Shown here piece after piece: positions 44,622-53,441 of a DNA stretch of 64,000 nt (within the stretch, counting starts at the first letter, position 1; each line of letters starts with the position of its first letter). The stretch lies in the NCBI GenBank assembly GCA_020882975.1, contig JAHRFD010000003.1, positions 255,044 to 319,043 on the forward strand, read 5' to 3'. The position numbers were made by a program, and so were the translations under genes. The notes beneath the pieces were generated by a model. That model was not told where the DNA came from. It made no database searches and saw nothing but the letters and a program-made list of their open reading frames with translations. The stretch is from Microcoleus sp. EPA2 (GTDB lineage: Bacteria; Cyanobacteriota; Cyanobacteriia; Cyanobacteriales; Microcoleaceae).

Positions 44622-45758
44622 ATGTTTCAAATTCTGGTTATAGACGATGATACTGCGGTTCAAGAACTGCTCAGAAGAACCCTGAAAAAACAGGGTTACG
44701 AAGTAACGGTAGCAAGTAATGGCGAAGACGGTGTAGCACAGGCGCAAAAACTGTGTCCGGCTTTGATAATTTGCGATTGGATCATGCCACGCTTGACAGG
44801 CATCGATGTATGCCGTCGAGTCAAGGCCGATCCACATCTGTCAACTACACAATTCTTTTTGCTGACTTCTTTGGGGTCGATCGCCGATCGAGTCAAAGGA
44901 CTTGATGCCGGTGCCGATGATTTTATCTCCAAACCCATTGAACTCAATGAGTTGCAGGCGAGAGTGCGGGCCGGACTAAGGCTGCACCAACTCAGCCGAG
45001 ACTTGAAAATTGCCAAGCAAAGTCTGGAAGCAGAACTAGCTGAGGCGGCGGAATATGTGCAGTCTTTATTGCCAGATCCCATGGTGGAACCCGTCAGCAT
45101 TGAGTCAAAATTCATTCCTTCCCGTCAGTTAGGAGGAGATTGCTTTGACTACAACTGGCTAGACTCCGATTATTTGGCGATTTATTTGCTAGATGTCGCC
45201 GGACATGGTTTGCGGGCGGCCCTGCCTTCTGTGGCAGTGTTGAATTTGTTGCGATCGCGCGCCTTACCCAATATTGACTATTACAAACCCAGCGACGTTT
45301 TGCGAGCTCTGAACACCACTTTCCAGATGAGTTATCAAAATGACAAGTATTTCACCATCTGGTACGGGGTGTACAATCGGATCGATCGCCAGTTAGTCTA
45401 CGCCAGCGCCGGCCATCCCCCGGCGGTGTTGATTTCCCAGTCCCCCACTAGCAATGCCAAAGTCCAGCAACTGAAAACCCCCGGAATGCCGGTCGGGATG
45501 TTCCCAGAAGCCCGGTATGTAGATAAAATCTGCCATGTCGAGGATTTGAGCACTCTCTACATCTTTAGCGATGGGGTTTACGAGATTCACCAACCTGATG
45601 GCAATATCTGGGGGCTCGATCCTTTCATTGATTTGTTAGCAGCTTACAACGGTGCAACTGCCGACCAGTTAGAGTTAGTTTTGAGCTATGTTCAAAAGTT
45701 GAACGCTAAAGCCGTGTTTGATGATGATTGGTCTTTACTCAAGATCAATTTTGGGTAA
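44622..45758 (+). CDS. REC-PP2C (SpoIIE-type) phosphatase, RsbU-like
   Basis: The 378-residue protein has an N-terminal receiver domain (1-125) with phospho-acceptor D52 in ICDWIMPRLTG and the switch lysine in FISKPIEL, a coiled-coil linker (130-150), and a SpoIIE PP2C domain (about 165-375) with metal-binding aspartates in GGDCFDY and LLDVAGHG. It would dephosphorylate a STAS antagonist when the receiver is phosphorylated. The candidate substrate is the STAS protein at 46214 and the opposing kinase is at 43699. Confidence 0.9.
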   Translation: MFQILVIDDDTAVQELLRRTLKKQGYEVTVASNGEDGVAQAQKLCPALIICDWIMPRLTGIDVCRRVKADPHLSTTQFFLLTSLGSIADRVKGLDAGADDFISKPIELNELQARVRAGLRLHQLSRDLKIAKQSLEAELAEAAEYVQSLLPDPMVEPVSIESKFIPSRQLGGDCFDYNWLDSDYLAIYLLDVAGHGLRAALPSVAVLNLLRSRALPNIDYYKPSDVLRALNTTFQMSYQNDKYFTIWYGVYNRIDRQLVYASAGHPPAVLISQSPTSNAKVQQLKTPGMPVGMFPEARYVDKICHVEDLSTLYIFSDGVYEIHQPDGNIWGLDPFIDLLAAYNGATADQLELVLSYVQKLNAKAVFDDDWSLLKINFG

Positions 45759-46213
45759 GAGACTTCTGGCTGCATATCTGTGACAGCATAGCGGTGGGAC
45801 AGAAATCAGTAAATGTGTTTAAATCTTTGTATAATTTGCAACATCTGCCAATGTGCATAGATGGCAATGCAGGAAAGATGACAGGTTCTAAGAAACAACA
45901 GAAAGCTGAAGATGTATACATTCAGCTAGTGTCTGTTGTTTCTGGTGCTGTTGAAACTCAGGTGATGCCGATAGCTGGAGGAAATATGCAGAAGTCCGCA
46001 AGGTTTGACTCTTACGGACTGTTAAATATTTGACTTCGATTTTCCAGTCGGTTAGCGAAGCTTTAAACTTAGGATCGATTAATTCTAAGTTTAAGGCACA
46101 AGCCGAGCGGTTGGGAAGATGAAACCACCAATTTTAAACACTTCTAGTTTGCCTGCATAGATTGACCGAGATTTAGTAAACCTCAGAAGTTAGCAGCCAA
46201 AAGATCTAGTTAT
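45759..46213. other. 455-bp convergent gap with an inverted repeat
   Basis: Between the convergent PP2C and STAS genes no credible gene was found. TTAAACTTAG (46063-46072) and CTAAGTTTAA (46085-46094) form a perfect 10-bp inverted repeat with a 12-base loop. TATAAT at 45830-45835 has no good -35 partner. A frame crossing 45728-46033 overlaps the PP2C gene and looks random. Confidence 0.5.
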
Positions 46214-46534
46214 TTAAAGCGCAATCTTGCTATTAAAAGCATCACGGGTGGGAAATATCTCAAAAACTCGATCCATACTGGTGAGTTCAAATAAGATGCG
46301 GATTTGCTCGTTGATAGAACAGACGACTAACTGACTCCCAGCGGCCCTGACTGTTTTGAGCGCCAAGACTAAAGCGCCCAAACCAGAACTGTCCATAAAT
46401 GTCACGTCTTGGAAGTCTATTAATACGACATCGGCTCCCGCTTGCACGAGGTCGCTAATTTCTAGGCGGAATTGACCAGCCTTGGTGCCGTCTAAAATAC
46501 CAGAGGGTTGAATAATTTTAACTACAGGACTCAT
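46214..46534 (-). CDS. STAS anti-sigma factor antagonist, RsbV-like
   Basis: The open frame starts at 46606, but MSPVVKIIQPSG at 46534 fits the start of the STAS fold and gives 106 residues. The phosphorylation motif TFMDSSGLG (46-53 from that start) is intact. In partner-switching systems the unphosphorylated protein sequesters the RsbW-like kinase. The kinase and the phosphatase genes are within 3 kb. Cytoplasmic. Confidence 0.88.
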   Translation of the reverse strand: MSPVVKIIQPSGILDGTKAGQFRLEISDLVQAGADVVLIDFQDVTFMDSSGLGALVLALKTVRAAGSQLVVCSINEQIRILFELTSMDRVFEIFPTRDAFNSKIAL

Positions 46535-46628
46535 ATTTTGCGGTGGGAATGTCAGAATTTCTAGCCAGACTACGTTAGTATAGCTGCGAGACGGACTCCG
46601 ATCCAAATACCTAGCATAACCTAGACAT

Positions 46629-47273
46629 TTAATCGATCGCTCCTACTGGGATCACCTTGGCACGGTATAGCAGTTTTTCACCTTGTCTGTATCCGGTATA
46701 GCGTACTGTCACCTGTTCTCCCGGCTGGGCGGTTCCGCCCAGCAGTTGATGCTGTTGCGGATTATAAGGGATGGAAGTTCCCACAGGGGCGATCGACTCT
46801 ACTCCCCACTCTTGCAACAATTTTTCGACGGGCCGTACCAAAGGCAGTAATTTGACTGCTGGTAACTGCTGGTTTTCCTGAGCTTTCCTCGCTGCTGTCG
46901 GCCACTGCAACATCCAGGATTCTAAAATCTGCAAGCTAGAAAGCTGGAATTCTTCCATCAAAGACGATCGTTGAAGATCCAGTGTAGCTTGCAGCCGCTG
47001 ATATTCTTGTTCTAGGGCTGTCGGTGCTGGTGGCTCTAACTTTACAGAACCAGGGGCAAAAGTTGCCAGCAGTTCGTTTAAGGAAATTTTCAAGGCTTGA
47101 CTGATTTTCAGCAGGATATCTGCTGACATTTGCAAGGCTAAGCCCCGACGCAAACGGCTGAGCTGAAGTTCACCAACTCCTGCTGTTTGGCTGAGTTCTC
47201 GTGAGCTCTCTAGCCCTGCTTGCTGCATCAGACATTGTAGTTGAGGAGCGTAATCTGGAATCTTGCTTACCAC
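46629..47273 (-). CDS. XRE helix-turn-helix protein fused to a GrpE-like domain
   Basis: The 214-residue protein has an HTH of the XRE type at about 8-62 (SRELSQTAGVGELQLSRLRRG, ISQALKISLNELL), a long helix (80-150), and a C-terminal section like the beta-domain of GrpE: SIAPVGTSIPYNPQQHQLLG and VRYTGYRQGEKLLYRAKV. Classical GrpE is a DnaK nucleotide-exchange factor and has no DNA-binding domain. Its position upstream of the STAS gene on the same strand (94 bases) suggests stress signalling; function is inference. No dnaK or dnaJ adjoins. Confidence 0.75.
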   Translation of the reverse strand: MVSKIPDYAPQLQCLMQQAGLESSRELSQTAGVGELQLSRLRRGLALQMSADILLKISQALKISLNELLATFAPGSVKLEPPAPTALEQEYQRLQATLDLQRSSLMEEFQLSSLQILESWMLQWPTAARKAQENQQLPAVKLLPLVRPVEKLLQEWGVESIAPVGTSIPYNPQQHQLLGGTAQPGEQVTVRYTGYRQGEKLLYRAKVIPVGAID

Positions 47274-47377
47274 AAAAAAGCCATCCCAATTAATAACTTA
47301 ATATATTCTTTATATAGCAATCCTAAATCATTTGTGAATTTCTTACTCCCTCCCCTTCATAAGGTCCGGGTTGGGGT

Positions 47378-47527
47378 CAGGGCTGTTTCATTCTCAGGAA
47401 AACGATGATTTTGTAGGGGTAGTGCCTTTCTTTGCCTACCCTCTTCGTCCACGATTTTGTATGTGTTTGGTGAGATTGGGGCGGGCACTCACAGGCACCG
47501 CCCCTACAAGAGAATGAAACAGCCCTG
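47378..47527. mobile_element. MITE-like element, 150 bp
   Basis: A perfect 18-base terminal inverted repeat, CAGGGCTGTTTCATTCTC (47378-47395) and its complement (47510-47527), flanks about 114 bases. Near each end an inner pair (TGTAGGGGTAGTGCC and GGCACCGCCCCTACA) is also nearly complementary. It fills the middle of the 391-base gap between the GrpE-like and Dps genes. A half copy is at 15425. No coding capacity. Confidence 0.75.
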
Positions 47528-47664
47528 GGGTAGGGGTGGGGTAAAAAACTTTACGACTCCTGCAAGGACTGCTATAGTAATCGGTCAAGTGCCACAACTC
47601 AATTTTGAGAGCGGGTCAGAGAACCCGCTCCACCGTTGTGGTCAAAATAGTTAATCAGTAGCGA

Positions 47665-48213
47665 TTACAAAGCTACTTTTTCTGGGGTAGCCGAGGCTGT
47701 AGTTGTCGCAGCAGCTTGCAAGTGTGCTTCTAAAAACCACAAGCGCTTGTCAATGGTCCGCGAAATTTCAGTATATAAGTCAGCGGTATCGGCATCGCCG
47801 AGTTCCCCTGTTTTATCGATGGCTACTCGCAGATGTTTAGCATAAGGTGCGTAGCGATCGGCCAAAGCAGTCACGTACTCTTTGCCATCTAAAATATCAA
47901 AAGGAAATTCTGGCAAAATCGAATCAGCCGCCGCTGTACGGGCTGTTCCTACAGCCAAACCCCCCAAAGCCGTCACCCGTTCCGCCACCGTATCAACATA
48001 ATCTTCGAGTTCTGTTGCCATTTCATCAAATAGCAAATGCAACTGATAAAAGTCCATACCTTTGACGTTCCAGTGAGCTTGCTTGACTTGGGTTTTTAAG
48101 TCGAGAGTCGTTGCGAGGGTGGCGTTGAGCAGCCCAACTATTTGAGAGCGGGTTTCTGCTGGCATATCGATACGAGTTGGATAAAGATGTTGTTTGTGGT
48201 TGTTAGGACTCAT
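47665..48213 (-). CDS. dps: Dps-type ferritin-like DNA protection protein
   Basis: A 182-residue Dps with all ferroxidase ligands in the expected spacing: H47 (QAHWNVKG), H59, D63, D74 and E78. Dps dodecamers oxidise and store iron with hydrogen peroxide, and protect DNA. A lysine-free, alanine-rich tail (AAATTTASATPEK) follows the fold. Sulfiredoxin is encoded 58 bases upstream on the same strand, so the two may be one operon for peroxide stress; a PerR-type regulator is encoded at 27700. Confidence 0.93.
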   Translation of the reverse strand: MSPNNHKQHLYPTRIDMPAETRSQIVGLLNATLATTLDLKTQVKQAHWNVKGMDFYQLHLLFDEMATELEDYVDTVAERVTALGGLAVGTARTAAADSILPEFPFDILDGKEYVTALADRYAPYAKHLRVAIDKTGELGDADTADLYTEISRTIDKRLWFLEAHLQAAATTTASATPEKVAL

Positions 48214-48271
48214 AGCTTTTGTACCTGGTGATTTTTGACTTAAAAAATTTAGAGTGCGATGTTTCCTGAGC

Positions 48272-48532
48272 TCACGCTAGGTGCATCTGCAACACAGAAC
48301 GGGGAGCGCGGCGGACTTTACACCGGATTGTTTCTAAACCGAGGCGTTGACAAGCTTCGTATCGGTGACAACCGGAGAAGCCGTAATATTGACCATCTAC
48401 TTCTAGCACGTCGATGGGCTCGTTTAAACCTACCTCTCGGATGGATTCCATCAGAGCGCTGACTTTGGTGGGGTCGTTGACTCGCGGCAGGGGGCGGCGA
48501 ATCTGGTTGAGGGGTATTTCTTCGATCCTCAT
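48272..48532 (-). CDS. srx: sulfiredoxin
   Basis: The 86-residue protein matches cyanobacterial sulfiredoxin along its length: IPLNQIRRPLPRVND at the start and the catalytic FSGCHR with C55. It reduces the over-oxidised (sulfinic) cysteine of 2-Cys peroxiredoxin with ATP. ParB shares the same fold, but the GCHR motif and small size favour sulfiredoxin. Followed by dps on the same strand. Confidence 0.9.
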   Translation of the reverse strand: MRIEEIPLNQIRRPLPRVNDPTKVSALMESIREVGLNEPIDVLEVDGQYYGFSGCHRYEACQRLGLETIRCKVRRAPRSVLQMHLA

Positions 48533-48743
48533 GGCTCCTCTTTGTTGCTGCTAATTAAATCATACTCGTAATGACTTCGACTTGGCAAGTAAAATGTATA
48601 GGACTTACGCATCGGGCCCAGAAACCGGGTTTTTAATGTATTGACGTTTGAATGCTCTAAAGTTATAATCCTATTAGGCAAAGCCTAGGGGTAGTCGTTA
48701 CGACTGCCGCATCATAACCGCTGAATAGGCGGTTTTGCTGTTT

Positions 48744-49610
48744 TTAAGCTTGATCAAAACAATAGTATTTAATACCTAATTGGTCTATCTGACTAGGTTC
48801 TAGGTAACAATCTACAAGTAATCTTTTTTCCCTCAAAGATAAGAAAGCTCGATTATCAGGCTGGTCTTGGCTGCGCGCAACGGGATATAAGCACAAATCA
48901 GTTAGTTGCATTACTAGGTTATTTTTTGTTTTGCTATCTATACCGCGCAGCAGTCTCGAAAAATCCGTGTTAGATAATGGCGAGTATTGACTAGAGCGGT
49001 TGGGATCGAAAGGGTTGCCATGCGATCGCAGCTCATTAAAATATTGCTTAAGTAGTCCGTCTTCTTTTTTACCTGCGGCTTCAAAATAGACCATCAGTGT
49101 ACCGTTTTTGAGTTCTGCATATTTGGCTGCACGTTCCACTATAATTGAAAAGGCACTCCTCATCATTTCCCAAGTGTTTTCACCGTACTTTTCCAAGTAA
49201 CGTTTTAGGTAGCCTTGGCGGGAAACAACACAAGCGTGAACAACGATTGGGCAACTGATAATAGTATTTGTCAAGTCTCCGAAAAAACGCTCTTGCTCTG
49301 AATCCGAGAGTTTACCTAGCCAAGCAAAGCGTTTTTTTCGAGAGCGGATCTCATTGCCGTGTAATGGTATTTCTAGATTGATATTCCAGCGATTTTTGAA
49401 TTCAACTAGAAGACTCTTAATCCTACCTTCGTTGCTCCTCTCAATTAAAACGCCACCCATTGCAAAGAAGGGAGAGGAGTCATCTGGATTGGGTTTTGGA
49501 CTTCCCGATTCGTCAAGGTAAAGAGCAAATTCTTGAGGTTTTGTTTCCAGGGTATTGATAACCGACTCAGAATTAATGGGAACTTCGGCGAGGGGAAACT
49601 GGTTAACCAT
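48744..49610 (-). CDS. DUF3800 domain protein
   Basis: The frame is open from 49664, but MVNQFPLAEVPIN at 49610 is a better start and gives 288 residues. The N-terminal motif FALYLDESGSP with acidic residues is the hallmark of DUF3800, a family with a predicted RNase H-like fold found in many bacteria, often next to restriction or other defence genes. Here its neighbours are housekeeping genes. Function unproven. A GC-poor spacer with an AAACCGGGTTTTT repeat lies downstream (48630). Confidence 0.8.
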   Translation of the reverse strand: MVNQFPLAEVPINSESVINTLETKPQEFALYLDESGSPKPNPDDSSPFFAMGGVLIERSNEGRIKSLLVEFKNRWNINLEIPLHGNEIRSRKKRFAWLGKLSDSEQERFFGDLTNTIISCPIVVHACVVSRQGYLKRYLEKYGENTWEMMRSAFSIIVERAAKYAELKNGTLMVYFEAAGKKEDGLLKQYFNELRSHGNPFDPNRSSQYSPLSNTDFSRLLRGIDSKTKNNLVMQLTDLCLYPVARSQDQPDNRAFLSLREKRLLVDCYLEPSQIDQLGIKYYCFDQA

Positions 49611-49748
49611 AATTTGCCTCTTGACATTATTGTCATATATTAAACTGTCGATCGCCCAAACCATTGCACAAATCCCTCGTACCTAATCGCAGGTGTGCTA
49701 ACCTACAATCTAAACTCCTAAATTTCCACTATCTGGAGACAGATAACC

Positions 49749-51413
49749 GTGTCAGTCCAAGCGCCTCAAACTCCCAATTACAAATGGTTTAGCTCAATTT
49801 CTAGCGCTGCGATCGCAGCGTTGTGCCTGTGGCCGCTCCCTAGCACTCCCGCCACGGGCCAAAGTCCCCAAAATCGAGAAATCAAAATCGGTGTCGTGCA
49901 ACGGTTTGGCACCAAAGCAACCGATAAGTTGACCCTGAAAGCTATACCTGGTGATAGTTTAACTGTAAGTTACAAAACTCCTAAAGGCATAGAAACCGCC
50001 AAGGTTCCTAGCATCAAGCTAGAAATTGCCGCCAAACCGCTGGAAACACCAGCAGTAGAAGAACGAGTTGTACTGAGTTCCCACCGCAGTTTTGAAAGTG
50101 CAGAAGATAGTGCTAATCAATGGCGAGCTAAAGGAATTGAAGTCGAAATTGCTCAACCTTTGCGGTGGCAAGTTTGGGCAAAAAGAGATAATTACAACTC
50201 TCCTTTAGTGCGACGTTTATTATTGCAAAGTTTGCAGGAGCAAGGGAATAAAACTGCTTTTTTGGATAGCAAAGTTTTGCCCACAATCCCCCAGGCATTT
50301 TGGGTGTTAAACGGTTTTCGTTTTAACCGCAATGAGTTAGATGTGACGGCGGGTAAAAATGTGATTGAGGTTCTGGAACAGACTACTCAAGAGGCCACAG
50401 CTACTGAAAAAGAAAAAGCTATTCAACAAACTCGCCTTTATGGTGGGAGTTTGCACCTACAGAAAAATGCTTATGGCACTTATACTTTGGTCAATGAAGT
50501 GCCGACAGAAACTTATTTACGGGGAGTAGTGCCGCACGAAATTGGTGCTTTTTCGCCCTATGCTTCCCAGGAAGCACAGGCTATTTTGGCGAGAACTTAT
50601 GCCCTGAGAAATTTGCGCCGTTTTGCGATCGATAATTACGAGTTGTGTGCTGATGTTAACTGCCAAGTGTATAAGGGTTTGACGGAGGTTTTTCCGCAAA
50701 CGGATAAGGCGATCGCCAAAACTAGGGGTTTGGTTCTCACTTATCGTCAGGAGTTGGTTGATGCCCTTTATTCCGCTTCTAGTGGTGGCGTTACTGCGCT
50801 TTTTGGGGATGTGTGGCACGGCTCGGAACGCCCTTATTTGCGATCGATCGTGGATGCACCTCAGAATATTTGGGATTTGTCGAAGCAGAGTTTGTCTGAT
50901 GAAAACAATTTTCGCCGCTTTATGAGTTTGAATAAGGGGTTTAATGAGGAAAAACAAGATACTTTTCGCTGGCGCGAAGAAGCTTCTTTAACATCAATTG
51001 CTGGGTTTCTCAAACAGTATCTTCAGAAAAAACAGCATCCTTTGGCTAATTTTAAGACTATTAGTCAGGTAGCGGTGGTGCAAAGGTCTCCCGGTGGTCG
51101 AGTTTTGAAAATGAAGGTAGAAACTGACTTGGGGACAATCGATATTGATAAAGACGAGATTCGCAATGCTTTTTACCCTCCCATCAGCACTTTGTTTTAC
51201 CTAGATCCGATTTACAATCCAGACAAAACCCTCAATGGCTATGCTTTTGTCGGAGGTGGCTTCGGACATGGGGTGGGAATGAGTCAAACGGGTTCTTACA
51301 ATTTGGCTAATTTGGGCTGGAGTAGCGATCGCATTCTCAGCTTTTATTTTCCAGGCGCTCAAGTTGTCCCGCTGAATGATGGGATTACATTTTGGCGACC
51401 TGAGAATCCATAG
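49749..51413 (+). CDS. SpoIID/LytB domain protein, secreted
   Basis: The 554-residue protein has a signal peptide (hydrophobic core at about 18-33, cleavage after the ATGQ region) and a SpoIID domain in the second half. Typical motifs are LRGVVPHEIGAFSP, ALKAQAILARTYAL-like QAILARTYALR, and GFGHGVGMSQTGSYNLA at the end. In Bacillus SpoIID is a lytic transglycosylase acting on peptidoglycan; cyanobacterial homologues probably remodel the wall. The first 170 residues are of unknown fold. Stand-alone gene. Confidence 0.88.
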   Translation: MSVQAPQTPNYKWFSSISSAAIAALCLWPLPSTPATGQSPQNREIKIGVVQRFGTKATDKLTLKAIPGDSLTVSYKTPKGIETAKVPSIKLEIAAKPLETPAVEERVVLSSHRSFESAEDSANQWRAKGIEVEIAQPLRWQVWAKRDNYNSPLVRRLLLQSLQEQGNKTAFLDSKVLPTIPQAFWVLNGFRFNRNELDVTAGKNVIEVLEQTTQEATATEKEKAIQQTRLYGGSLHLQKNAYGTYTLVNEVPTETYLRGVVPHEIGAFSPYASQEAQAILARTYALRNLRRFAIDNYELCADVNCQVYKGLTEVFPQTDKAIAKTRGLVLTYRQELVDALYSASSGGVTALFGDVWHGSERPYLRSIVDAPQNIWDLSKQSLSDENNFRRFMSLNKGFNEEKQDTFRWREEASLTSIAGFLKQYLQKKQHPLANFKTISQVAVVQRSPGGRVLKMKVETDLGTIDIDKDEIRNAFYPPISTLFYLDPIYNPDKTLNGYAFVGGGFGHGVGMSQTGSYNLANLGWSSDRILSFYFPGAQVVPLNDGITFWRPENP

Positions 51414-51490
51414 GCATCAACAATAATTAGTGTAGAACAAGTATCGAACCTGTTCTTAAAAAGCTTTTTCCCAGATGTATAACATATATT

Positions 51491-51517
51491 TAGGGACATG
51501 GCAGTGCCATGTCCCTA
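51491..51517. repeat. 27-bp near-perfect palindrome
   Basis: TAGGGACATGGCA and its exact complement are joined through one central G. It lies between the convergent SpoIID-like and ferredoxin genes. No T-run follows. This is a dispersed cyanobacterial palindrome type by appearance. Confidence 0.7.
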
Positions 51518-51600
51518 ACTGACCAGATTTCAGTCTAGCCATCGGCTCAAACAACTATTGATTAATAGCTTGGAGTGACAGCCGAAGGCTGAGGCTGTTT

Positions 51601-51900
51601 TTAGTACAGCGATTCTTCTTTGTGAGTTTCGATGGTGCAATCAGACTTAGGATAGGCGACGCAGGTGAGGACAAATCCAGCCTCAATTTGGTCATCATCC
51701 AAGAAAGATTGGTCTGATTGATCGACTTCCCCTTTGGTGATTTTGCCGGCACAGGTGGAACAAGCACCAGCGCGACAAGAGTACGGGAGGTCTAGTCCTG
51801 CTTCTTCGGCAGCGTCGAGAATGTAAGTATCCTCGTCAACTTCAATGGTTTGGTTAATTCCTTCAGCTTCGCTGACGAGGGTAACTTTGTAAGTTGCCAT
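51601..51900 (-). CDS. petF: plant-type [2Fe-2S] ferredoxin
   Basis: The 99-residue protein has the ligand cysteines C42, C47, C50 ([10 protein letters not shown]) and C80, as in photosynthetic ferredoxin. It accepts electrons from photosystem I and supplies FNR, nitrite reductase, heme oxygenase and others. The ribosome site GAGAGGA is 7 bases upstream. The biliverdin reductase gene is divergent; biliverdin itself comes from a ferredoxin-dependent heme oxygenase. Confidence 0.95.
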   Translation of the reverse strand: MATYKVTLVSEAEGINQTIEVDEDTYILDAAEEAGLDLPYSCRAGACSTCAGKITKGEVDQSDQSFLDDDQIEAGFVLTCVAYPKSDCTIETHKEESLY

Positions 51901-52119
51901 GCACTAATCCTCTCAAAAATTCAACAAGATATATAAGCTTTCCTAATGGAAACTTCAAAGCTCTATTAGCTCTGAGGTTTGCTCTTAGGTTGGTTCTCTC
52001 TCTGATAGTAGGGGAAATAAGGGAGGTTGCAACACTCATTTACAAAAAATTTGAATGGGATTAGTTATAATTTTTTCTAATTTCATCTTGATTACTTATA
52101 CCTGCTGTAGTTTCTCGGC

Positions 52120-52260
52120 ATGAGGAGGAAATGTATAGTTGAATGGCATCAAGATTTGGGTCGAAAATCCCGCGATCGCATTTTTGCACCAATTCAGGAT
52201 TTGGGCGATCGAGCTATAAAGCTTTGTGACGCTTGTTTTGAGCAATTTTTGAAAATGTGA
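52120..52260 (+). CDS. possible small protein upstream of bvdR, 46 aa
   Basis: A 46-residue frame starting MRRKCIVEWHQDLGRKSRDR and containing CDAC near the end stops 13 bases before bvdR. Its codon use looks like a coding sequence (no rare runs, amphipathic composition), but a clear ribosome site is lacking. It could be a small gene in the bvdR operon or a leader peptide. I do not recognise the sequence. Confidence 0.35.
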   Translation: MRRKCIVEWHQDLGRKSRDRIFAPIQDLGDRAIKLCDACFEQFLKM

Positions 52261-52273
52261 CATCTAAAATTCT

Positions 52274-53287
52274 ATGACTAATATTGATACTCGATCGCCT
52301 TTTTCGGTCCATGCTCCAATTAGGGTGGGGATTGTGGGCACTGGTTTTGCTGCTAAGTTGAGAGCCGAGATGTTGCAAACTGACGCAAGAGTTGACTTAG
52401 TGACAGTGGCGGGTCACACCCCCGACAAGACGGAAGCATTTTGTGAAGCCTTCGGCGCGGAGGCGGCGGTTTCTTGGCGCAAGTTGGTGGAAAGGAACGA
52501 TTTGGATTTGGTGATTGTGTGTACGGTGAATCGGGATCACGGGGCGATCGCGATCGCGGCCTTGGAAAACGACAAGCACGTTGTGGTGGAATATCCTCTA
52601 TCTTTAGATATATCTGAGGGAGAAAGGGCGATCGAGCTAGCCACCCAAAAGCAAAAACTCCTGCACATCGAACACATAGAATTATTAGGTGGTTTACACC
52701 AAGCCATCAAAACATCTTTGCCCTTAATTGGCAAAGTTTTTTACACCCGCTACGTTACTATTACAGCTCAACGTTCGGTACCTAAGCGTTGGACTTATCA
52801 ACATTCGCTATTTGGGTTCCCATTAATTGGTGCAATTTCGCGAATACATCGATTTACCGATTTGTTTGGGGAAGTGACAAGCGTGAACTGTCAAACTCAA
52901 TTTTGGGACACTCCGCCAGATTTTTATAAAGCTTGTTTGTGTAACGCCCAGTTACGCTTTGCGAATGGAGTTTTTGCGGAAGCTGTTTATGGAAAAGGCG
53001 AAACTTTTTCGCAGTCGGAAAACATTTTTACAATTTACGGGGAAGAGGGAACGCTGGTTTTTACTCCCGAATCCGGTCAATTAATTCAGGGCGAAAATAA
53101 ACAAACAATAGAAGTTGGAACGCGGCGCGGTTTGTTTGCTAAGGATACAGATATGGTGTTGGAATACTTGTTAAACGGTACGCCTTTGTACGTGAATAAT
53201 GCAAGTAGTTTGTACGCTTTGAAAGTGGCAGATGCGGCAAGGCGATCGAGTGAAACAAGGCAAAATGTCGCGGTTATAAATTCGTAA
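52274..53287 (+). CDS. bvdR: biliverdin reductase
   Basis: This 337-residue protein of the Gfo/Idh/MocA fold has a Rossmann motif (VGIVGTGFAAKLRA) and the characteristic cyanobacterial BvdR segments HIELLGGLHQAIK, FGFPLIGAISRIHRFTDLFG, VYGKGETFSQ and VGTRRGLFAKDT. It reduces biliverdin to bilirubin with NADPH in the cytosol and affects phycobiliprotein pools in Synechocystis. Assignment rests on recall of the Synechocystis slr1784 sequence. Followed by a palindromic repeat. Confidence 0.88.
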   Translation: MTNIDTRSPFSVHAPIRVGIVGTGFAAKLRAEMLQTDARVDLVTVAGHTPDKTEAFCEAFGAEAAVSWRKLVERNDLDLVIVCTVNRDHGAIAIAALENDKHVVVEYPLSLDISEGERAIELATQKQKLLHIEHIELLGGLHQAIKTSLPLIGKVFYTRYVTITAQRSVPKRWTYQHSLFGFPLIGAISRIHRFTDLFGEVTSVNCQTQFWDTPPDFYKACLCNAQLRFANGVFAEAVYGKGETFSQSENIFTIYGEEGTLVFTPESGQLIQGENKQTIEVGTRRGLFAKDTDMVLEYLLNGTPLYVNNASSLYALKVADAARRSSETRQNVAVINS

Positions 53288-53335
53288 AACAGCGATCGTA
53301 AACTATGCGATCGCTAATAGATAGTAAGATTAAAT

Positions 53336-53421
53336 GAACCGCGAAGGCGCTAAGGACACGAAGTCAGAGAAAGAAGAAGATGCAGTTCTTCCTTCGCGCT
53401 CTTTGCGTCTTCGCGGTTTAA
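53336..53421. repeat. palindromic repeat GAACCGCGAAG...CTTCGCGGTTT
   Basis: The two 28-base ends (53336-53363 and about 53394-53421) are imperfect inverted repeats with 22 matches. The inner section is purine-rich. This is a common cyanobacterial intergenic repeat. It lies between the convergent bvdR and glycosyltransferase genes. Confidence 0.65.
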
Positions 53422-53441
53422 TCATTAGATATTGGGACAAG

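Noticed and set aside
45728-46033. Plus-strand frame after the PP2C gene
   Set aside because: Starts inside the PP2C gene, no ribosome site, no recognisable features.
51560-51600. Terminator for ferredoxin (CAGCC-TTC-GGCTG)
   Set aside because: The stem is only 5 bp and no T-run follows on the minus strand.
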